This document shows, one piece after another, positions 21,750-31,975 of a stretch of 64,000 nt of DNA. Each line of letters opens with the position of its first letter. The first letter of the stretch is position 1. Origin of the DNA: Dehalobacter sp. DCM (GTDB lineage Bacteria; Bacillota; Desulfitobacteriia; Desulfitobacteriales; Syntrophobotulaceae); NCBI RefSeq assembly GCF_024972775.1, contig NZ_CP092282.1:744001-808000 (forward strand), written 5' to 3'. Both the position numbers and the translations under genes were made by a program. The notes under the pieces are model-generated. The model worked only from the letters and a program-made list of their open reading frames with translations. It made no database searches and was not told the origin of the DNA.

Positions 21750-22292
21750 ATGTCTCGAATTGGTAGAAAAGCGATCGCTATCCCCAGTGGTGTCGAAGTA
21801 AAGATGGATGGCCAGATCGTTACCGTAAAAGGTCCCAAAGGAACGCTCACAAAAGAATTTCGTCCTGAGATCGCGATCCAGGTCGAAGAAAATACAATCA
21901 CAGTTTCCCGTCCCAATGACGAACCTTTCTACCGTTCGCTGCACGGACTGACCCGCACCCTTCTCGCCAATATGGTAGAAGGTGTGTCCAACGGATTCAG
22001 CAAAAACCTGGACCTTGTGGGTGTTGGCTATCGTGCTGCGCTCCAGGGAACAAAGCTTGCCCTGACAGTCGGTAAATCTCATCCTGTGGAAATGCTGCCG
22101 CCAGATGGGATCGTAATCGAAGTCCCTGCCCCGAACAAAATCGTCATCAAAGGGATCGATAAAGAACAAGTCGGCAATTTTGCTGCAGACGTCCGTAAGC
22201 AACGTGAGCCTGAGCCGTATAAAGGCAAAGGTATCAAATATGAAAAAGAAGTCATCCGCCGCAAGGAAGGTAAAACCGGCGGTAAAAAGTAA
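21750..22292 (+). CDS. rplF: 50S ribosomal protein L6
   Basis: 180-residue L6 near the GTPase-associated centre. ATG 21750 follows [28 protein letters not shown] and [16 protein letters not shown] plus the C-terminal repeat [28 protein letters not shown] are diagnostic. Two duplicated alpha/beta domains at full length. Confidence 0.97.
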   Translation: MSRIGRKAIAIPSGVEVKMDGQIVTVKGPKGTLTKEFRPEIAIQVEENTITVSRPNDEPFYRSLHGLTRTLLANMVEGVSNGFSKNLDLVGVGYRAALQGTKLALTVGKSHPVEMLPPDGIVIEVPAPNKIVIKGIDKEQVGNFAADVRKQREPEPYKGKGIKYEKEVIRRKEGKTGGKK

Positions 22293-22335
22293 GGTAAGGG
22301 CAAAATCTCTTGCTGCATAGAAAGGATGAATCTAC

Positions 22336-22704
22336 GTGATTAATCGTAAAGATCGCAGACTGGCTTTAAAACAAAAGCATAAAAGTGTCCGCAAAAAAGT
22401 TTACGGAACTGCTGAAAGACCGCGCATGGCCGTCTTCAGAAGCTTAAACCATATCTACGCTCAGATCATCAATGATGATCTCGGAATAACACTTGCCGCC
22501 GCTTCCTCGCTTGACGCAGAGTTTAAAGCAGCTGAGTTGTCTGGTGGAAATATTGAAGGCGCCAAGAAAGTTGGCGAACTTATTGCCAAAAGAGCTTTAG
22601 AAAAAGGTACTACCCAAGTTGTCTATGACCGCGGCGGAAGCCTCTATCACGGAAGAGTTGCTGCTCTGGCTGAAGCCGCCAGAGAAGCAGGACTCGACTT
22701 CTAA
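22336..22704 (+). CDS. rplR: 50S ribosomal protein L18
   Basis: 122-residue L18 binding 5S rRNA. GTG 22336 follows [29 protein letters not shown] and [28 protein letters not shown] are diagnostic. Normal position between rplF and rpsE. Confidence 0.97.
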   Translation: MINRKDRRLALKQKHKSVRKKVYGTAERPRMAVFRSLNHIYAQIINDDLGITLAAASSLDAEFKAAELSGGNIEGAKKVGELIAKRALEKGTTQVVYDRGGSLYHGRVAALAEAAREAGLDF

Positions 22705-22728
22705 ACCTTAGAAAAGGAGGGAAAATCA

Positions 22729-23229
22729 TTGTCAAACATTGATCCGAGCAAATTGGAACTTACCGAAAAAATTGTTCATATTGCCCGTGTTGCTAAGGTT
22801 GTCAAAGGCGGAAGACGTTTCAGCTTCAGTGCACTGGTCGTCGTTGGCGACGGTAACGGAATCGTCGGTGCAGGACTCGGCAAAGCGAGCGAAGTCCCGG
22901 AAGCGATCCGCAAGGGCGTTGAAGATGCCAAGAAAAACTTAATCGCGATCCCCTTAAAAGGAACGTCCATCCCACATCCGATTATTGGCCAATTTGGCGC
23001 TGGCGAAGTTCTTCTGAAACCGGCTTCCAAAGGTACCGGTGTTATTGCCGGGGGACCTGTACGTGCCGTGCTCGAAGTAGCAGGGGTTAAAGATATACTC
23101 ACAAAATCACTGGGATCTTCCAATGCCCATAATGTTGTCAACGCCACTATGGCCGGACTTAAAGCCTTGAAACGTGAAGGTGATGTGGCCAAACTTCGTG
23201 GCAAAGCAGTGGAAGAAATTATCGGATAA
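22729..23229 (+). CDS. rpsE: 30S ribosomal protein S5
   Basis: 166-residue S5 (double-stranded RNA binding domain plus S5 fold) at the mRNA entry. TTG 22729 follows [43 protein letters not shown] and [29 protein letters not shown] are diagnostic. In most bacteria rpmD follows; here a tandem repeat follows instead. Confidence 0.97.
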   Translation: MSNIDPSKLELTEKIVHIARVAKVVKGGRRFSFSALVVVGDGNGIVGAGLGKASEVPEAIRKGVEDAKKNLIAIPLKGTSIPHPIIGQFGAGEVLLKPASKGTGVIAGGPVRAVLEVAGVKDILTKSLGSSNAHNVVNATMAGLKALKREGDVAKLRGKAVEEIIG

Positions 23230-23230
23230 C

Positions 23231-23333
23231 GGCCACGGATGGCCTAATATCGCGGGCACCATGGACGGTGCAGGAGCGATAAGGCCACGGATGGTCTAAA
23301 TGCCGCGGTTCCACGGATGGAAAGGAGCGGCAA
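23231..23333 (+). repeat. Two tandem 52/51-bp units of CCACGGATGG hairpins in the place of rpmD
   Basis: Unit 1 is 23231-23282 and unit 2 is 23283-23333. Each begins GGCCACGGATGG, continues YCTAA, then a GCGG core, a second small hairpin (GCACCATGGACGGTGC in unit 1, TTCCACGGATGGAA in unit 2) and AGGAGCG. The hairpins share a CCA-4 base loop-TGG design also seen in the repeats near 47.5 and 53.2 kb. The whole rpsE-rplO gap is 146 bases, too short for a 60-residue L30 gene, and no L30-like frame is visible. Confidence 0.85.
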
Positions 23334-23375
23334 ACTTACAACAATAGCGCAGTACCAAGTAAGGAGGTGTCCATT

Positions 23376-23819
23376 TTGAAACTCCATGAACTCAAACCTG
23401 CAGAAGGTTCGACGAAATCACGCAAACGCGTTGGAAGAGGAAACGGTTCCGGACTGGGAAATACAGCCGGTCGTGGCAGTAAAGGTCAGAAAGCCCGTTC
23501 CGGCGGCGGTGTTCGCCCGGGATTTGAAGGCGGTCAGATGCCCATTACCCGCAGACTTCCTAAACGTGGTTTTACAAATATCTTTGGCAAAGAATATCAG
23601 GTCATTAACATTTCCGACCTGGAAGAAAGATTTGAAAACGGAGACGAAGTAACCATCGAAGCATTATTCGCTTGTGGGCTGATCAATAAAGTCAAAGACG
23701 GAGTCAAACTTCTTGGCGACGGTGAACTGACAAAACCATTGACTGTTAAAGTTCATAAGGTCAGCAAAACTGCAGCAGACAAAGTTATCGCTGCCGGCGG
23801 AAAAGTAGAGGTGGAATAA
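23376..23819 (+). CDS. rplO: 50S ribosomal protein L15
   Basis: 147-residue L15, a late assembly protein. TTG 23376 is the start, 7 bases after AAGGAGGTG; the in-frame GTG at 23367 is part of the ribosome binding site itself. [43 protein letters not shown] is diagnostic. The stop is followed one base later by the secY start. Confidence 0.97.
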   Translation: MKLHELKPAEGSTKSRKRVGRGNGSGLGNTAGRGSKGQKARSGGGVRPGFEGGQMPITRRLPKRGFTNIFGKEYQVINISDLEERFENGDEVTIEALFACGLINKVKDGVKLLGDGELTKPLTVKVHKVSKTAADKVIAAGGKVEVE

Positions 23820-23820
23820 A

Positions 23821-25110
23821 TTGATACTTGAGACCCTGAGAGATGCCTGGAAAGTTTCGAGCATTCGAAAAAAAATAGCTTTCACCCTGCTCATGCTTTT
23901 GGTATTCCGAATTGGATCCCATATTCCAATTCCGTTTATGGACCGGGATTTACTCCAAAATATGATGGGCAGCGGTGGATTATTTGACTTCTTCAATACA
24001 TTCTCCGGCGGTTCCCTCAAACGTTTTTCTGTTTTTGCCTTAAGCATCATGCCGTATATTACGGCTTCAATCATTATCACTCTATTGACAGTGGTTGTTC
24101 CTTATTTGGAGAGACTGTCTAAAGAAGGCGAACAGGGACGAAAGAAAATTGCTCAGTTGACACGTTATGCGACGGTCGTGCTCGGATTTATCAATGGATT
24201 TGGTCTCACCATCGGCTTAAGAAATGCGCTGACGATTCCTCAAGAAAACCTGCGTTACCCTATTTACATTATGGTTGCGCTGGTACTGACTGCAGGAACG
24301 GCGTTCTTGATGTGGCTGGGTGAACAAATCACCGAAAAGGGCATCGGCAATGGTATTTCGTTGATCATCTTCTGCGGTATCGTCGCTGGGATACCTGACG
24401 TCGTTAAAAATATGGTTAGCCTTTTAAAGGTTGGCGAATTAAACTGGTTTGCGGTATTGGGGCTTGCGATTATTGCAGCTGCCATTATCGCTGGTGTTAT
24501 TTTCATCCAGGAAGGGCAAAGACGCATCCCGGTCCAATATGCCAAACGCGTGGTCGGGAGAAAAGTCTATGGCGGACAGAGTTCGCATATCCCGTTGAAA
24601 GTCAATCAGGCCGGCGTCATTCCGATTATCTTCGGTGTATCGCTGGTAGCCTTTCCGGCGACGATCGCAACGTGGTTCCCAAGTGATTCCGGTTTCGCCA
24701 CCTTCGCTAATAAATGGATGACAATGAACGGCGAACTGACATCGATCCCGTACCTGGTGGTGTATGCCCTGCTGATTATCTTCTTTACGTTCTTCTATAC
24801 AGGCATCACGTTTAATCCCATCGATGTCGCAGATAATCTCAAGAAATACGGCGGATTCATACCCGGTATTCGTCCCGGTCGACCGACTTCGGATTATTTG
24901 TTTAAAATCATGAACAAGATTACCTTAGCAGGCGGGATTTTCCTGGCGATCATTGCAGTTATTCCGAGTCTGATCATGGGATTCACGAATATTACTAACA
25001 TCTATTTGGGCGGAACCTCGCTCTTAATCGTTGTCAGTGTTGCCTTGGATACTATGAAGCAGATGGAAAACCAATTGCTGCAGCGACACTACCAGGGATT
25101 CTTAAAGTAG
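23821..25110 (+). CDS. secY: Preprotein translocase subunit SecY
   Basis: 429-residue integral membrane protein with ten expected transmembrane helices, the channel of the Sec translocon. TTG 23821 lies one base after the rplO stop and uses AGAGGTGG upstream, so translation is probably coupled. Conserved [24 protein letters not shown] (plug/TM2 area) and the cytoplasmic loop [20 protein letters not shown], and [17 protein letters not shown]-like segment, are seen. Precedes adk and map as in Bacillus. Confidence 0.97.
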   Translation: MILETLRDAWKVSSIRKKIAFTLLMLLVFRIGSHIPIPFMDRDLLQNMMGSGGLFDFFNTFSGGSLKRFSVFALSIMPYITASIIITLLTVVVPYLERLSKEGEQGRKKIAQLTRYATVVLGFINGFGLTIGLRNALTIPQENLRYPIYIMVALVLTAGTAFLMWLGEQITEKGIGNGISLIIFCGIVAGIPDVVKNMVSLLKVGELNWFAVLGLAIIAAAIIAGVIFIQEGQRRIPVQYAKRVVGRKVYGGQSSHIPLKVNQAGVIPIIFGVSLVAFPATIATWFPSDSGFATFANKWMTMNGELTSIPYLVVYALLIIFFTFFYTGITFNPIDVADNLKKYGGFIPGIRPGRPTSDYLFKIMNKITLAGGIFLAIIAVIPSLIMGFTNITNIYLGGTSLLIVVSVALDTMKQMENQLLQRHYQGFLK

Positions 25111-25123
25111 GAGGCAAAACAGA

Positions 25124-25765
25124 ATGCAAATTATACTCATGGGTCCTCCTGGCGCAGGCAAAGGAACTCAGGCGGAGCAGCTGATCGAATATTTCAAGAT
25201 CCCACATATTTCTACAGGCGATATGTTCAGAGCTGCGATTAAACAACAAACTCCTCTGGGACTAAAGGCAAAGGAATATATGGATGCCGGTGGTTTAGTT
25301 CCGGATGAAGTAACTATCGGGATTGTCGCAGACAGATTGGCTCAGGCTGACTGTCAGAATGGCTTCCTCCTGGACGGGTTCCCCCGTACGGCTGCACAGG
25401 CGGATGCTTTGGCGAAGATCCTAAGTGATACGCACATTACGATTGACGGTGTCATCAATATCGAACTGAGCGAGTCTGATCTCCTGGAAAGACTTACCGG
25501 GAGACGGGTGTGCAAACAGTGCGGCGCTACCTACCACACGGTCTTTAATGCGTCTAAAGAACACGGCGTATGTGACAAGTGCGGCGGCGAACTCTACCAA
25601 CGCAGTGACGATACACTCGAAACAGCTCAGAACCGGTTAAAGGTCTATAATGACCAAACGGAACCTCTGATTGCCTATTACAGCAAATTGGGTTTACTCA
25701 AGCAGATTAACGGCGATCAAGAGATCAAACAGGTTTTCAGTGATGTTCTTCGTGCTCTGGAGTAG
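25124..25765 (+). CDS. adk: Adenylate kinase, zinc-lid form
   Basis: 213-residue cytosolic enzyme catalysing ATP + AMP = 2 ADP. The P-loop [11 protein letters not shown] is at residues 7-17, the AMP-binding STGDMFR follows, and DGFPRT is present. The LID domain carries two CxxC pairs (CKQC and CDKC), the zinc-binding long form common in Gram-positives. ATG 25124 follows TAGGAGGC. Lies between secY and map. Confidence 0.98.
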   Translation: MQIILMGPPGAGKGTQAEQLIEYFKIPHISTGDMFRAAIKQQTPLGLKAKEYMDAGGLVPDEVTIGIVADRLAQADCQNGFLLDGFPRTAAQADALAKILSDTHITIDGVINIELSESDLLERLTGRRVCKQCGATYHTVFNASKEHGVCDKCGGELYQRSDDTLETAQNRLKVYNDQTEPLIAYYSKLGLLKQINGDQEIKQVFSDVLRALE

Positions 25766-25771
25766 TCTATT

Positions 25772-26518
25772 ATGATTGAGCTTAAAAACAAAGAACAGCT
25801 GCAGCGGATGCGTAAAGCAGGACGGATCGTAGCTGAAACTCTGGAACTAATGAAAGAACTTGTAGCTCCCGGAGTAACAACAGAAGATCTGGACCGGGCA
25901 GCAGAAGAATATATCGTCAAATGCGGCGCGATCCCCGCTTTCAAGGGTTATAACGGGTTTCCCGCAACACTGTGTACCTCTGTTAATGAAGAGGTTGTAC
26001 ACGGGATCCCTGGTTTAAGGCCTTTAAAAAGTGGAGATATTATCAGTATTGACTGTGGGGCAATCATTGACGGGTACGTCGGTGACTCGGCAATCACCTT
26101 GGCAGTGGGTAAAATAAGTACCGAACACCAGAATCTGCTGGTGGTAACAAAAAACTCACTGGCAAAGGGAATTGCTCAAGCCCATAAGGGAAATCGGCTT
26201 TTCGATATTTCGCATGCTGTCCAGACCTATGTCGAAGATAACACTATGTCGGTTGTACGGGACTATGTCGGTCACGGAATCGGCAGAAAAATGCATGAAG
26301 AACCTCAAGTACCCAATTTTGGCAAACCCGGGAGGGGGCCGAGACTCGAGGTAGGGATGGTCCTGGCAATAGAACCAATGGTCAACTTAGGAGGCTATCA
26401 CGTGGAAACTCTTGAGAACCAGTGGACTGTAGTAACCAAAGATCGCCGAGCATCGGCGCATTTTGAACACACAGTGGCTATTACTGAAGATGGCCCTGAA
26501 ATACTAACTCGAATTTGA
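25772..26518 (+). CDS. map: Methionine aminopeptidase type I
   Basis: 248-residue metallo-aminopeptidase that removes N-terminal Met. Metal ligands are visible in the usual order: [19 protein letters not shown] (two Asp), [12 protein letters not shown] (His), AIEPMV (Glu) and the final [10 protein letters not shown] (Glu region). ATG 25772 lies 6 bases after the adk stop. Length typical of type Ia without the N-terminal zinc finger. Confidence 0.98.
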   Translation: MIELKNKEQLQRMRKAGRIVAETLELMKELVAPGVTTEDLDRAAEEYIVKCGAIPAFKGYNGFPATLCTSVNEEVVHGIPGLRPLKSGDIISIDCGAIIDGYVGDSAITLAVGKISTEHQNLLVVTKNSLAKGIAQAHKGNRLFDISHAVQTYVEDNTMSVVRDYVGHGIGRKMHEEPQVPNFGKPGRGPRLEVGMVLAIEPMVNLGGYHVETLENQWTVVTKDRRASAHFEHTVAITEDGPEILTRI

Positions 26519-26558
26519 GGCTGACCCGATAAAAAAATGTCAAAGGAGGGATACAAGA

Positions 26559-26777
26559 ATGTCTAAAGAAGATGTTATTGAGGTCGAAGGTAAAGTACTG
26601 GAGCCGCTGCCGAACGCCATGTTCACGGTGGAGCTCAACAATGGTCATAAGGTACTGGCGCATGTCTCGGGCAAGATCAGGATGCATTTTATCAAAATCC
26701 TGCCGGGAGACAGAGTCACTGTGGAGCTTTCTCCCTATGACTTGACCAGAGGAAGAATAGTATATCGATTTAAGTAA
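26559..26777 (+). CDS. infA: Translation initiation factor IF-1
   Basis: 72-residue S1/OB-fold factor binding the 30S A site. ATG 26559 follows [35 protein letters not shown] and the C-terminal [16 protein letters not shown] are almost invariant. The KOW-domain gene found between map and infA in many Firmicutes is absent. Confidence 0.98.
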   Translation: MSKEDVIEVEGKVLEPLPNAMFTVELNNGHKVLAHVSGKIRMHFIKILPGDRVTVELSPYDLTRGRIVYRFK

Positions 26778-26797
26778 GGAACAAGGGAGGGATCACA

Positions 26798-26911
26798 GTG
26801 AAAGTAAGGCCTTCTGTGAAACCGATTTGTGAAAAGTGTAAAATCATTAAACGGCACGGCAAAGTTATGGTTATATGCGAAAACCCTAAGCATAAACAAC
26901 GTCAGGGCTAA
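26798..26911 (+). CDS. rpmJ: 50S ribosomal protein L36, zinc form
   Basis: 37-residue L36, too small for usual gene-length cutoffs. GTG 26798 follows AAGGGAGGG by 7 bases and the frame ends TAA 26909-26911. The protein reads [15 protein letters not shown] then [22 protein letters not shown], with the C-x2-C...C...H zinc ligands. Correct position between infA and rpsM. Confidence 0.97.
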   Translation: MKVRPSVKPICEKCKIIKRHGKVMVICENPKHKQRQG

Positions 26912-27168
26912 GTCGAGGTTCGAAGTTCGATGTTCGATGTTCGATAATCTGCATGTCAGAACGGCAGAGACTGCGAATTAAGAATATCGCGCGACGTACA
27001 GCGAATCGCAACGAATTATAGTAGATGCCAAGCCAGAAGGTGAAGCATATTCACAGCATGTCATCAGCAGATGCGAAAAACAACGCAGTAGCTATTTGTT
27101 AACTGCAGAACTGTAACTCAGAAACAGGATTCGAACATCGAATCACGAATATCGAATATCGATTACGG
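26912..27168 (+). repeat. TTCGA-rich palindromic intergenic element
   Basis: The rpmJ-rpsM gap is 272 bases rather than the usual few. Its left end has GTTCGAAGTTCGATGTTCGA from about 26918 and its right end has GGATTCGAACATCGAATC from about 27128 and AATATCGAATATCGATTACG, so the ends are imperfect inverted repeats of the same word. No coding frame of note lies inside. It looks like a small non-coding mobile or expanded repeat placed inside the ribosomal operon. Confidence 0.65.
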
Positions 27169-27183
27169 AGGTGTTAAACTTAG

Positions 27184-27555
27184 ATGGCACGTATCGCAGG
27201 GGTGGATATACCTCGGGACAAACGCGTTGAGATTTCTCTGACCTACATTTATGGCATCGGAGTATCTCAATCCAGAAAAATCCTGGCAAAGACCCAGATC
27301 AATCCGGATACCCGGGTTAAGGATCTTACAGACGATGAAGTCGCTAAAATCAGGGAACTACTTGATAAAGAATACATGGTTGAAGGCGATCTGCGTCGCG
27401 AAGTGTCCCTCAACATTAAGCGATTGATGGAAATTGGCAGCTATCGTGGCCTTCGCCATCGTCGCGGACTCCCGGTGCGGGGACAGAGGACCAAAACCAA
27501 TGCCCGTACAAGGAAAGGTCCGGCAAGAGCAATTGGCGGGAAGAAGAAAAAGTAA
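27184..27555 (+). CDS. rpsM: 30S ribosomal protein S13
   Basis: 123-residue S13 in the head, contacting the P-site tRNA and bridge B1. ATG 27184 follows [33 protein letters not shown] and the basic C-tail [33 protein letters not shown] are diagnostic. Starts the alpha-operon segment. Confidence 0.98.
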   Translation: MARIAGVDIPRDKRVEISLTYIYGIGVSQSRKILAKTQINPDTRVKDLTDDEVAKIRELLDKEYMVEGDLRREVSLNIKRLMEIGSYRGLRHRRGLPVRGQRTKTNARTRKGPARAIGGKKKK

Positions 27556-27571
27556 AGGGGGGCATTGAAGC

Positions 27572-27961
27572 ATGGCACGTAAAATTGTTCGTACCAAAAG
27601 AAGAGAACGTAAAAATGTTGAAAGCGGCGTAGCGCATATCAAATCCACTTTCAATAATACGATCGTTACCATAACCGACACAACGGGAAATGCACTTTCC
27701 TGGTCCAGCGCCGGTGCTTTGGGTTTCAAAGGTTCGCGTAAAAGCACACCTTATGCCGCTCAGATGGCTGCAGAAACCGCTGCCAAAGCAGCTATGGAAC
27801 ATGGACTTAAAATTGTCGAGTGTTTTGTAAAAGGTCCCGGATCAGGTCGTGAAGCTGCAATCAGAGCATTGCAAGCCGCTGGTCTGGAAGTTAATCTTAT
27901 TCGGGATGTAACACCGGTTCCGCATAACGGATGTCGGCCGCCCAAGCGCAGAAGAGTATAG
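27572..27961 (+). CDS. rpsK: 30S ribosomal protein S11
   Basis: 129-residue S11 of the platform. ATG 27572 follows [57 protein letters not shown] and the C-terminal [17 protein letters not shown] are diagnostic. Confidence 0.98.
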   Translation: MARKIVRTKRRERKNVESGVAHIKSTFNNTIVTITDTTGNALSWSSAGALGFKGSRKSTPYAAQMAAETAAKAAMEHGLKIVECFVKGPGSGREAAIRALQAAGLEVNLIRDVTPVPHNGCRPPKRRRV

Positions 27962-27972
27962 GGGGTGTAAGA

Positions 27973-28602
27973 ATGGCAAAATATACAGATTCAGTATGTC
28001 GTCTGTGCCGGCGCGAAGGTCAGAAGTTGTTCCTGAAAGGGGATCGCTGCTATACCAATAAGTGTGCCGTTGACCGCCGGGCTTATGCTCCTGGTATGCA
28101 TGGACAAAATAGAGGCAAGAAACCGACAGAGTACGGTATCCAGCTTCGTGAAAAACAAAAAGTTCGCCGGATTTACGGCGTCATGGAAAAACAGTTCCGC
28201 GGGTATTTTGATAAAGCTGCCCGTCAAAAAGGGATGACAGGGGAAAACCTGCTCCGCTTATTGGAACGCCGCTTGGATAATGTTGTTTACCGACTTGGTT
28301 TTGCTGCATCCAGACCGGAAGCACGTCAGCTGGTTACCCACGGTCATATCACCATCAATGGGAAACGGGTCGATATCGCCTCCTATCTGGTACGTGTCGG
28401 CGAAGCAATTTCTATCAAAGAAACCAGCAGAGACAATAATCGGATCAAGGAAATGGCAGAATCCATCAAGGATCGTGCAATTCCTGCTTGGCTGAGCATG
28501 GATGCCAACAGTCTGACCGGAACAGTCATTAATCTGCCGTCCCGTGAAGATATCCAGATTCCGATTGAAGAACATCTTATTGTCGAGAAATATTCTCGTT
28601 AA
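27973..28602 (+). CDS. rpsD: 30S ribosomal protein S4, zinc form
   Basis: 209-residue S4, a primary 16S binder. ATG 27973 follows AGGGGGTG; an earlier in-frame start at 27931 overlaps rpsK and is unsupported. The N-terminus keeps all zinc cysteines (CRLC...CYTNKC), the C+ form, and the S4 RNA-binding domain follows ([38 protein letters not shown]). Normal length. Confidence 0.97.
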   Translation: MAKYTDSVCRLCRREGQKLFLKGDRCYTNKCAVDRRAYAPGMHGQNRGKKPTEYGIQLREKQKVRRIYGVMEKQFRGYFDKAARQKGMTGENLLRLLERRLDNVVYRLGFAASRPEARQLVTHGHITINGKRVDIASYLVRVGEAISIKETSRDNNRIKEMAESIKDRAIPAWLSMDANSLTGTVINLPSREDIQIPIEEHLIVEKYSR

Positions 28603-28632
28603 ACTTTTCCGGGAAAGAAGGGGTGTATTCCG

Positions 28633-29580
28633 ATGCTTGAAATCGAGAAACCCAATATCGAGTGTGTTGAGAGATCAGAAGATAATACCTATGCCAAATT
28701 CGTCATTGAACCTTTGGAGAGAGGCTATGGCATTACTTTGGGGAATTCCCTGCGTCGTATCCTGCTTTCTTCTCTACCCGGGTCGGCAGTTACTTCAGTC
28801 AAAATTGAGGGAGTACTCCATGAGTTCTCAACCATTCCAGGAGTCTTAGAAGACGTAACAGAGATAATCCTCAATATCAAATCCCTTGCGCTGAAAGGTT
28901 TTACCGATGAATCGCGTGTGCTCCGTCTGGAGTGCGAAGGGGAAAGGGTTGTCACAGCTGGAGACATTATCACCGGTCCCGATATTGAGATCTTAAATCC
29001 TGACTTGAAGATCGCCACGTTGGATAAAGACGGGCGTCTCTTCATGGAAATGAACGTCGAACGGTCCCGCGGATACGTCTCAGCTGAGAAGAACAAAAAA
29101 GCAGATCAGGTAATAGGTGTTATTCCTGTCGATTCTATCTTTACGCCAATCTATAAAGTTAACTATGCTGTTGAAGACACCCGTGTCGGAATGATGACGG
29201 ACTTTGACAAACTGACATTGGAAGTATGGTCCAACGGCAGCATTACTCCGAAAGAGGCCACAAGCCTTGCAGCCAAGATTTTGAGTGAGCATCTGCGGCT
29301 CTTTATCGGACTGAACGATAATCTGGGTAATGTTGAAATCATGGTGGAAAAAGAAGAAGAGGCCAAAGACAAGATCCTGGAGATGACTATTGAAGAACTC
29401 GATCTCTCCGTCAGATCTTATAACTGCCTGAAACGCGCCGGCATCAACAGTGTAGAAGAATTAACGCAAAGAACAGAAGAAGATATGATCAAAGTACGCA
29501 ATCTTGGGCGCAAATCTCTGGAAGAAGTCGAACATAAGCTCAGAGAACTTGGGCTGGGATTCCGTACTCCTGAAGATTGA
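28633..29580 (+). CDS. rpoA: RNA polymerase alpha subunit
   Basis: 315-residue alpha subunit. N-terminal dimerisation/assembly domain: [31 protein letters not shown]. The C-terminal domain that binds UP elements and activators follows a flexible linker near residue 232 and shows [22 protein letters not shown] and [16 protein letters not shown] 28633 follows AAGGGGTG. Lies between rpsD and rplQ. Confidence 0.98.
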   Translation: MLEIEKPNIECVERSEDNTYAKFVIEPLERGYGITLGNSLRRILLSSLPGSAVTSVKIEGVLHEFSTIPGVLEDVTEIILNIKSLALKGFTDESRVLRLECEGERVVTAGDIITGPDIEILNPDLKIATLDKDGRLFMEMNVERSRGYVSAEKNKKADQVIGVIPVDSIFTPIYKVNYAVEDTRVGMMTDFDKLTLEVWSNGSITPKEATSLAAKILSEHLRLFIGLNDNLGNVEIMVEKEEEAKDKILEMTIEELDLSVRSYNCLKRAGINSVEELTQRTEEDMIKVRNLGRKSLEEVEHKLRELGLGFRTPED

Positions 29581-29599
29581 CCTAAAGGGGGGATCACAG

Positions 29600-29941
29600 T
29601 TGGCATACCGTAAGCTAGGAGTTAACATGAGCCGCCGAAGGGCTATGTTAAGAAATATTGTTACTTCCCTGTTGAAACACGGGAAGATCGAAACGACGGA
29701 AGCAAGAGCAAAAGAACTGAATGCGCTGGCAGAGAAGATGATTACCCTTGGCAAAAAGGGCGATTTGGCAGCCAGACGTCAGGTAATGGAATATTTGCTG
29801 GATGAAACTGTCGTGAAAGACCTATTTGATACGATTGCACCAAAATACGCCGATCGGCAGGGTGGTTACACCCGGATCATGAAATCCGGCTATCGTCGTG
29901 GAGATGCTGCCGAAATGGTTATAATTGAGCTTGTAGACTAA
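29600..29941 (+). CDS. rplQ: 50S ribosomal protein L17
   Basis: 113-residue L17. TTG 29600 follows AAAGGGGGG by 7 bases; an earlier in-frame ATG at 29504 lies inside rpo[40 protein letters not shown] and [25 protein letters not shown] are diagnostic. The ECF transporter genes that follow in many Firmicutes are not here; truA follows. Confidence 0.96.
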   Translation: MAYRKLGVNMSRRRAMLRNIVTSLLKHGKIETTEARAKELNALAEKMITLGKKGDLAARRQVMEYLLDETVVKDLFDTIAPKYADRQGGYTRIMKSGYRRGDAAEMVIIELVD

Positions 29942-29954
29942 TTGATGGTTCAAT

Positions 29955-30055
29955 AACCGAAGTTCGAAGTTTGAGGCAATAATCGAGGTCCGAGTCCGAG
30001 GCTTGGCGTCGGAAGTCTCTGAACATACCTGATGTTCGGCTTCGAACTTCACATT
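29955..30055 (+). repeat. Small palindromic element between rplQ and truA
   Basis: GAAGTTCGAAG near 29959 and CTTCGAACTTC near 30040 are inverted copies bounding about 100 bases of CGAGG/TCGGAAG-rich non-coding sequence. The same TTCGA words occur at 26912-27168, so both are probably members of one small palindromic family. The rest of the 189-base gap is AT-rich and ends with the truA ribosome binding site. Confidence 0.6.
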
Positions 30056-30130
30056 GGATCATTCGCTCTGTCTTTGCATCAAGGTGCTCAATCTGCTTTC
30101 ATAAAGTAATCGATTTACTGGAGAAAGAAC

Positions 30131-30913
30131 ATGCGCAACATCCTTCTGCGATTAGCCTACGATGGTACAAACTACCATGGATTCCAGCGCCAACCGGAGG
30201 AACATGGATTAACGGTCCAGGGAGAACTGGAAAAGGTCTGGAAGAAGCTTTTTGCCGAAGAAGTTAAGGTCATCACAGCTGGCAGGACTGATACCGGTGT
30301 CCATGCTGCGGGGCAGGTTGTTAATTTGAGCTCAGAGGCCCGTATACCTGAGGATAAAATACCAAAGGCGATGAACAGTATCTTACCTTGTGATATTCGG
30401 GTACTGGAAGCCAGGGATGTCCCGGCAGAATTTAACGCTAGAAAAAGCGCTAAATGGAAACGATATGATTATCGGATTGACAACGGGAAAATTCCAAACG
30501 TATTTAGACGGTTATATTCCTGTCACGAGCCGATTCCACTGGATACCAAGGCCATGCAAATGGCAGCATCTTTTCTCGAAGGGACTCATAACTTTAGAGC
30601 ATTTGCCGCTGCCGGATCTTCGGCCAAAAGTTTTGTCCGGACCTTGTACCACTGCAAAGTCAGTCGTATGGACGGGCAAATCATGATTACATGCATAGGC
30701 AATGGTTTTCTTTACAATATGGTAAGAATCATTGCCGGGACACTCATGGATGCAGGTAAAGGACGAATCGACCCAAATGCTATCCCGATGATCCTGGAAT
30801 CTCAGGATCGTACCAAAGCCGGTGCTACCGCGCTGGCTAAGGGTCTGACTCTGACGTTTGTCGAATATGACGGGACTGATCCCATAACGATTTTCCCGGA
30901 AATTGAGCCTTGA
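30131..30913 (+). CDS. truA: tRNA pseudouridine(38-40) synthase
   Basis: 260-residue TruA, which converts U38-U40 in the tRNA anticodon arm to pseudouridine. The catalytic aspartate lies in AGRTDTGVHAAGQV (near residue 55). Other family segments: LAYDGTNYHGFQRQP and GNGFLYNMVRIIAGTLMDAGKGR. ATG 30131 follows TGGAGAAAG. It sits between the alpha operon and rplM-rpsI as in many Firmicutes. Confidence 0.97.
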   Translation: MRNILLRLAYDGTNYHGFQRQPEEHGLTVQGELEKVWKKLFAEEVKVITAGRTDTGVHAAGQVVNLSSEARIPEDKIPKAMNSILPCDIRVLEARDVPAEFNARKSAKWKRYDYRIDNGKIPNVFRRLYSCHEPIPLDTKAMQMAASFLEGTHNFRAFAAAGSSAKSFVRTLYHCKVSRMDGQIMITCIGNGFLYNMVRIIAGTLMDAGKGRIDPNAIPMILESQDRTKAGATALAKGLTLTFVEYDGTDPITIFPEIEP

Positions 30914-30937
30914 TGCCTGTAAACATGAAAGAAAAAG

Positions 30938-30966
30938 TTGACTTCAACGTTTATTTTCGATAAAAT
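30938..30966 (+). promoter_or_regulatory. Sigma-A promoter of rplM-rpsI
   Basis: TTGACT (30938-30943), a 17-base spacer and TAAAAT (30961-30966) lie 25-50 bases after truA. The implied leader of about 104 bases contains a hairpin ACGTGA (30990-30995) with TCACGT (31004-31009), the right size and place for an L13 leader, though I do not match the family consensus in detail. Confidence 0.82.
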
Positions 30967-31076
30967 TTTTTAGTAGTCTTTTTACCAAAACGTGAATGAG
31001 CCCTCACGTCAGGTGATGATATACTGAAAACCAAAAATTAATGGCAATGGACGCGATTAAAAATGGAGGGAACAAC

Positions 31077-31511
31077 ATGACCACCACACAATTTGCGAAA
31101 GCCCATGAGGTGGACCGTAAATGGTTAGTCATTGACGCAGACGGTGTCTCTTTGGGAAGAGTGGCAGCAGAAGCCGCCCGCTTGCTCAGAGGAAAACATA
31201 AACCAATCTTCACACCGAACGTTGACACCGGTGACTTTGTCATCATCGTCAATGCTGAGAAGACACTGCTCACCGGCAATAAACTCGATCAGAAAAAATA
31301 CCGTTGGCATTCCGGATATCCGGGTGGCTTGAAAGAAGTAACCTACCGGGTGCTTATGAGCAAAACACCGGAAAAGGCCATGGAACATGCTGTTAAAGGA
31401 ATGCTTCCTCACAATAAGCTTGGTGCCCAGATGTATAAGAAATTCAAAGTATACGCAGGCCCGGAACATCCGCATCAGGCACAGAAACCTGAAACATGGA
31501 ATTTGAAATAG
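31077..31511 (+). CDS. rplM: 50S ribosomal protein L13
   Basis: 144-residue L13, an early 50S assembly protein. ATG 31077 follows TGGAGGG; the in-frame ATG at 31041 lacks a site. [49 protein letters not shown] and [20 protein letters not shown] are diagnostic. Followed 19 bases later by rpsI. Confidence 0.98.
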   Translation: MTTTQFAKAHEVDRKWLVIDADGVSLGRVAAEAARLLRGKHKPIFTPNVDTGDFVIIVNAEKTLLTGNKLDQKKYRWHSGYPGGLKEVTYRVLMSKTPEKAMEHAVKGMLPHNKLGAQMYKKFKVYAGPEHPHQAQKPETWNLK

Positions 31512-31530
31512 ATTGGAAGGAGGTTAAAGC

Positions 31531-31926
31531 ATGGCAGCACAGCTTCAATATCAAGGTACAGGAAGAAGAAAAAATGCAGTTGCACGGGTCAGATTACTGG
31601 CCGGCAACGGACAATATAAAGTGAATGAACGCAGCTTAAGCGAATACTTTGGCAAGAAAACCTTAGAAATGATTGTTCAGCAGCCTCTGGAAATCACCGA
31701 TACCCTCGGAAAATATGACATTATTGTCAGAGTGCACGGTGGCGGAACCACAGGCCAGGCAGGCGCAGTCAGACACGGCATTGCCAGAGCATTGATCAAA
31801 GCCGACGAAAGCCTTCGTCCGGCATTAAAACGTGCAGGCTTCCTGACACGTGACCCACGTATGAAAGAACGCCGTAAATACGGACTCAAAAAAGCCCGTA
31901 AAGCACCGCAATTCAGCAAACGCTAG
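31531..31926 (+). CDS. rpsI: 30S ribosomal protein S9
   Basis: 131-residue S9 whose C-terminal tail touches the P-site anticodon loop. ATG 31531 follows [28 protein letters not shown] and [18 protein letters not shown] are conserved, and it ends with the invariant FSKR. Degenerate copies of its last ~20 codons plus the terminator recur at 33105 and 33769, marking this 3' end as a recombination or insertion point. Confidence 0.98.
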   Translation: MAAQLQYQGTGRRKNAVARVRLLAGNGQYKVNERSLSEYFGKKTLEMIVQQPLEITDTLGKYDIIVRVHGGGTTGQAGAVRHGIARALIKADESLRPALKRAGFLTRDPRMKERRKYGLKKARKAPQFSKR

Positions 31927-31940
31927 GACTTTAGAAACAG

Positions 31941-31975
31941 AATCCCTCAGCCGTATATGGTTGGGGGATTTTTTT
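31941..31975 (+). terminator. Intrinsic terminator of rplM-rpsI
   Basis: A 12-bp stem (31941-31952 with 31959-31970, G-T pairs allowed) with a 6-base loop runs into TTTTTTT. Copies of the same terminator recur at 33177-33212 and 33828-33860. Confidence 0.92.

Noticed and set aside
23231-23333. Possible short or degraded rpmD in the rpsE-rplO gap
   Set aside because: The gap is shorter than an L30 gene and is fully explained by two tandem 52/51-bp units.
26912-27183. tRNA or small RNA gene in the rpmJ-rpsM gap
   Set aside because: No cloverleaf and no promoter or terminator; the sequence is dominated by TTCGA repeats.
30981-30993. TTACCAAAACG in the rplM leader as another site of the sigma-54 activator
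   Set aside because: Only part of the motif matches and there is no -24/-12 promoter nearby; rplM has a clear sigma-A promoter.
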